From assembly GCA_965656525.1 (NCBI GenBank), contig CBFHKY010000001.1:124001-188000 (forward strand): DNA of 64,000 nucleotides, in the 5' to 3' direction. The translations under genes and the position numbers were made by a program. This document shows positions 61,022 through 64,000 of the stretch, in pieces. The notes below the pieces were generated by a model. The model ran no database searches and was not told the DNA's origin. It saw only the letters and a list, made by a program, of their open reading frames with translations. This DNA is from Pseudomaricurvus sp965656525. Its GTDB lineage: Bacteria > Pseudomonadota > Gammaproteobacteria > Pseudomonadales > Cellvibrionaceae. Position 1 is the first letter of the stretch; each line of letters starts with the position of its first letter.

Positions 61022-61717
61022 TTAGTGCTCCAAGTACACCTTTCCGTCTTCTATAGATTGGTTAATGTGATCCAGCATTGCTGCTTCAGCAGCGAGAGCA
61101 TCATGGCGAGAGAGCGCCTCAAAAAGAATTTTGTGTTGCTCCAATGATGGGTGCACACCCATTTCTCTAACGCGTTGATGGAACACCGTGCTTAACTCAG
61201 AATTAATTCGCATATCCCACAGCCAACGAACTACAGCCGACAATGCGCTGTTGCCAGACGCTTCAGCTATGATGCAGTGGAAACGCTTATCCGCCTGCTC
61301 AGACACCGCGCCCTGAACATCTTCACTTTCCATTTCAGAAAGAGCTTCTCTAAGTTCAGCCAGCTGTGCATCACTGATCAGGTGGGCTGCGAGCGCGGCA
61401 ACACCAGGCTCTACTAGCTTGCGCGCATCTAAGATTTCAAATGAGCCCGGGCCCACATCGGCCAAAGTCCGACCCGCAGAGGTTTTGGGTGCTTGTATAT
61501 AAATGCCAGAGCCCGTACGAATCTCCACCAGTCCAGCCAACTCAAGAGCAATCATTGCCTCACGAATTGTAGGGCGGCTCACACCAAATTGCGCAGCCAA
61601 ATCTCGTTCGGATGGCAATCTCGCCCCCACCGTTAATTCACTATTGGTAATGGACTTTTCAATTTGCTCGGCCACTTCCAAATACAAACGGCGGACTTTA
61701 ACAGCTTCGATTTTCAT
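61022..61717 (-). CDS. GntR-family regulator, FadR subfamily (likely uronate repressor)
   Basis: A 231-residue regulator. The winged helix (residues 10-75) reads GARLPSERDLAAQFGVSRPTIREAMIALELAGLVEIRTGSGIYI. The FCD ligand domain has metal-binding histidines in RFHCIIAEASGN and later HPSLEQHKILFEAL and MLDHINQS. UxuR, ExuR and KdgR-like proteins of this subfamily respond to uronates or their products. Position beside the uronate genes supports the same role, which is inference. It reads toward the tRNA-Leu. Confidence 0.88.
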   Translation of the reverse strand: MKIEAVKVRRLYLEVAEQIEKSITNSELTVGARLPSERDLAAQFGVSRPTIREAMIALELAGLVEIRTGSGIYIQAPKTSAGRTLADVGPGSFEILDARKLVEPGVAALAAHLISDAQLAELREALSEMESEDVQGAVSEQADKRFHCIIAEASGNSALSAVVRWLWDMRINSELSTVFHQRVREMGVHPSLEQHKILFEALSRHDALAAEAAMLDHINQSIEDGKVYLEH

Positions 61718-61772
61718 GTGAGGTAAGTGTTGTCGTTGCTAAATCTAGGCCATGCAGAATCGCATTGACCCA

Positions 61773-61784
61773 TTGACCTGTCAA
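61773..61784. promoter_or_regulatory. Possible autoregulatory operator
   Basis: A perfect 5+2+5 palindrome TTGAC-CT-GTCAA lies 56 bp before the GntR start. A similar sequence, TTGGCCGTCAA, occurs at 57664-57674 in the uxaC/dctP control region with a different spacing. Confidence 0.25.
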
Positions 61785-61812
61785 GAGAGTGAAAGTGGGA
61801 GCTGACTTAAAG

Positions 61813-61850
61813 CCCCTTGCCTGAAAACACCAAGACCTTCAAGCAAGGGG
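61813..61850 (-). terminator. Hairpin after the AsmA-like gene
   Basis: Stem CCCCTTGC / GCAAGGGG with a 22-nt loop. On the minus strand CTTTAAG follows, a weak T tail. Confidence 0.4.
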
Positions 61851-61878
61851 TGTATAACAACGCACCAATGAAATTACG

Positions 61879-62667
61879 CTACTGACCAAATAGACTTTTT
61901 AATTGATTGAGTTTGCCAGCGCCGTCGTCACCCAATTTGTCTTTTAGTTTTTCTGATAGCTTTTCTTTGGCCTTATCTTTAGCAATGTCTTCTAAGCGAT
62001 CAGACGCTGCATCTTTGGCCGTTTTCAAAAGCTTTTCCATGACAACAGCACCCAACTCTTGAGGCGTTAAGCCCTTTTCTTTGGTACCTAAATCCGAAAG
62101 CGAAATTGTCGGCAGTGTGATCTTTTGCTCGCCAAACTGATCCGATTGAAGCAGCAGCTGACTTTTTGCAAAGCGAAACTGTTCAACGGCAAGTCTGACA
62201 CTGGAAGACTGGCTGGCTGACTCTGGTTCTGTAGGAGTCGAGCTATTAGCATCACCGGCCATATTACTTTGAACATTGTTTAGTAAGGCTTGTAGATTTG
62301 TATCTGTCAGCCCCTTAAGCTCAGCCAATAACACCATTTGATCGATATACACATCTTTAATCACAATGACGTCGCCAGTAATGGTACTGGTATCCAGCTG
62401 TACACCAATGGAACCAAGACTAAAGGCATCAGCATTACTGAAACCAGCTGGGTTTTTGATGGACAAACCAGACAAGGCCGCCTTACCTTCGGTCAGAGAT
62501 AGCTCCACATCCTGCAAGCGCACCTCCGTTCCTACAATCTTAGGCCCCACCTCTTCTACCGTTGATTGAATAATCTTATCTAAGTTTTGCAATCCAATAA
62601 CAGCGATGATTGCAATTACAGCGATCACCGCCACAACAAACCCTACAAAAATTTTTACGCCTTTCAT
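61879..62667 (-). CDS. AsmA-like membrane-anchored protein
   Basis: A 262-residue protein with one N-terminal helix (FVGFVVAVIAVIAIIAVIGL) and an extracytoplasmic remainder. TVEEVGPKIVGTEVRLQDVELSLTEGKAALSGLSIKNPAGF resembles AsmA/DUF748-type segments, a beta-rich lipid-handling family. A Ser/Thr linker near 140 leads to further beta strands, and the C-terminal 60 residues are a lysine- and aspartate-rich amphipathic region (KDKAKEKLSEKLKDKLGDD). Function unknown. It lies 103 bp after the small coiled-coil gene on the same strand. Confidence 0.7.
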   Translation of the reverse strand: MKGVKIFVGFVVAVIAVIAIIAVIGLQNLDKIIQSTVEEVGPKIVGTEVRLQDVELSLTEGKAALSGLSIKNPAGFSNADAFSLGSIGVQLDTSTITGDVIVIKDVYIDQMVLLAELKGLTDTNLQALLNNVQSNMAGDANSSTPTEPESASQSSSVRLAVEQFRFAKSQLLLQSDQFGEQKITLPTISLSDLGTKEKGLTPQELGAVVMEKLLKTAKDAASDRLEDIAKDKAKEKLSEKLKDKLGDDGAGKLNQLKSLFGQ

Positions 62668-62770
62668 GTCGATCCCTTACAATATTGTCTGAATGTGGTC
62701 AGCTGAATGGTACATTCATGCGGTGTGTGAATATTTTCTCTGCTTTAGCACTCTCTGTGCATTCTAAGAT

Positions 62771-63151
62771 TTACGTTCCTATCCCACCCTTATCAGGATG
62801 TGACGGCTTAGGTTCAGGTTGCATTGATTCAGCAGGCTTATTTTGCAAAGCTTTACGGGCCTTCTTCAACTCACCATCGACGCGATCCATGAGCGATTCC
62901 CAGCCATCCAGTAGCGCATCATTGGCCTGTTGAACCATGCCGTCCAAACTGTTTTCATCCAAGCTGACCAGCTGCTCATTCACACGAAGCAACTCTGCAT
63001 TGACTAAAGACAGCTGCTCTTGCATCAAATCAATACTGACCCGTTGCTGCTGATGCGCTTGTCGCTCTAATTGCAAAGCGGTCCATAACTGATAATTGGC
63101 AAAGGCACTGCCAGCGAGCACTACGGCAAGTAGTAGACTGAATTTTTTCAT
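62771..63151 (-). CDS. Small exported or anchored coiled-coil protein
   Basis: I do not recognise this 126-residue protein. A hydrophobic N-terminus (FSLLLAVVLAGSAFANYQLW) is a signal peptide or anchor. A coiled coil follows (residues 28-65), then a helical part with ALLDGWESLMDRVDGELKKARKAL, and a proline-rich tail. It lies between the AsmA-like and ndpA genes, 54 bp after the latter, and may be co-transcribed with both. Confidence 0.65.
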   Translation of the reverse strand: MKKFSLLLAVVLAGSAFANYQLWTALQLERQAHQQQRVSIDLMQEQLSLVNAELLRVNEQLVSLDENSLDGMVQQANDALLDGWESLMDRVDGELKKARKALQNKPAESMQPEPKPSHPDKGGIGT

Positions 63152-63205
63152 TGATCCCTCTTTTATCGCTGCTAAATCTTTAAGGCAATTGACTTACTCT
63201 AGCCC

Positions 63206-64000
63206 CTATTTTTGCTCTGAGTTTTTAAGGTATTCCACCATTCTCATTTTGAGCGGTGACGGTAGATTGCTGATGGTCAGCGAATCACTGTCTTTGTTGT
63301 AGACAATACTCTCCCCTAAGCATTCAGCAGCAAAACTCATGCTGACATGATCATTACGACCACTAATACGCACAAATTGTTTCAACTGACGGCGCTCAGG
63401 GAGTAAGTCTTCCTGCGGCGCATCGTTTTTTTGCTTAACGTACTGTAAAAAACCCTCGGGATTAGGACTTTCTAGCTGCTCTGCAATATGCTCGGACAGC
63501 TCACGAATCACGACCGGCGCACCTTTTTTATCTTGTTCCAGACAATAATCTACCACTCGATTTCTACACACTTGCGCCTGCTCTGGCTCTAACTGACTGC
63601 TATAGTCAGTGACCGCCTCTAAGAAAACTTTTGTCTCACCTGCAATATCGCGCGCGTCAGCAAAACCAATCCAACGCCAGAAACAATCGGTAAAGTCTTT
63701 ATCTCCTCTTGCCTTGAGTACACTTAGGTAGCTTTCACTATGGCCTTCTTGCCAATCGGTCAACTCTATTTTTGCCGCCGCCGTTACACCACGAACATCT
63801 AAAATACGGCTGCGCTGAACTTGCAAGTTAGCGTCTAGCCAAACCGCTTCGTTGGGCTGAATGAAGAACAAGTAAGCCGATTCGGAATCGGCCAGCTTTT
63901 CTAGTGCGATCAATAAATAGCCATCAATGACGGTCTCACTATCTTGCAGTAAATCCTGCAAGTGTTTAGCCGCTTTAGTCGCGAATGATGAAAAACTCAT
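63206..64000 (-). CDS. ndpA: Nucleoid-associated protein NdpA (YejK), 5' end beyond the window
   Basis: 264 residues of a family normally about 335 long. ILDVRGVTAAAKIELTDWQEG, SYLSVLKARGDKDFTDCFWRWIGF and RQLKQFVRISGRNDHVSMSFAAECLGESIVYNKDSDSLTI match the C-terminal three-quarters of YejK. The first visible residues (MSFSSFATKAAKHLQDLL) align inside the family, so the ATG at 64000 is not the true start. The protein binds the nucleoid; its biochemical role is unclear. Confidence 0.85.
   Translation of the reverse strand: MSFSSFATKAAKHLQDLLQDSETVIDGYLLIALEKLADSESAYLFFIQPNEAVWLDANLQVQRSRILDVRGVTAAAKIELTDWQEGHSESYLSVLKARGDKDFTDCFWRWIGFADARDIAGETKVFLEAVTDYSSQLEPEQAQVCRNRVVDYCLEQDKKGAPVVIRELSEHIAEQLESPNPEGFLQYVKQKNDAPQEDLLPERRQLKQFVRISGRNDHVSMSFAAECLGESIVYNKDSDSLTISNLPSPLKMRMVEYLKNSEQK

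Noticed and set aside
52449..61717. Uronate locus as a recent genomic island
   Set aside because: Apart from the tRNA-Leu there is no integrase, no att-like direct repeat and no visible composition break, so I do not claim it.

Overview
The window looks like an ordinary chromosomal stretch of a marine-type gammaproteobacterium close to the Pseudomonas/Oceanospirillales branch. The reasons are a FimL homologue, NhaB, a FabY-type initiating ketoacyl synthase, FadB/FadA, a Yej peptide transporter, and the order methyltransferase-rnhA-dnaQ opposite gloB-mltD. That order, and tRNA-Leu-tig-clpP-clpX-lon-hupB-ppiD, recall pseudomonads. I cannot fix the genus from sequence alone. Two runs of about 99 N (34386-34484 and 56102-56199) show it is a draft scaffold. 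No rRNA, CRISPR array, phage or insertion sequence was seen.

Layout. 1-8.5 kb: fimL, nhaB, the dnaQ/rnhA/methyltransferase group, gloB and mltD. 8.5-14.5 kb: a possible small RNA, then the complete yejABEF peptide importer. 14.5-23.5 kb (minus strand): the protein quality-control block, tRNA-Leu, trigger factor, ClpP, ClpX, Lon, HU-beta and PpiD, with clear terminators and a heat-shock-like promoter before lon. 23.7-32.2 kb: a TraB/GumN protein, the beta-oxidation pair fadBA with an XRE-cupin regulator, fabY and a divergent GlxA-type regulator. 32.2-36.5 kb: a zinc-ribbon methyltransferase, ibpA, a YfcH-like epimerase, an unknown secreted coiled-coil protein and a UspA-like protein. 36.5-43.4 kb: a Pro-Arg-His tRNA operon with a strong promoter, folD and a dense group of RNA-modification enzymes (truC, rsuA, rsmC-like, RluA-like) with small housekeeping genes. 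43.5-47.8 kb: a small unknown protein coupled to clsB, a YbhP-like protein, a 157-bp nested palindromic element, an acyltransferase and a nitronate monooxygenase-like enzyme. 47.9-52.1 kb: a two-gene RND efflux pump.

52.4-61.7 kb is a hexuronate utilisation locus. A TRAP transporter (dctPQM) faces a four-gene operon, uxaC-uxuB-kdgK-uxuA. Uptake of glucuronate/galacturonate-type acids, isomerisation, reduction, dehydration to 2-keto-3-deoxygluconate and phosphorylation can all be read from it. A FadR-type GntR regulator lies at its end, separated by a second tRNA-Leu identical to the first. A perfect 15-bp palindrome in the divergent control region is a candidate operator. KDPG aldolase is not in the window. 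The last genes encode an AsmA-like membrane protein, a small coiled-coil protein and a partial NdpA nucleoid protein cut by the window edge.

The observations most worth following are the folded 157-bp element at 45803-45959, the candidate uronate operator, the small gene overlapping clsB, the possible sRNA before yejA, and the N gaps that seem to hide little or no missing sequence. I found no clearly new multi-gene system.
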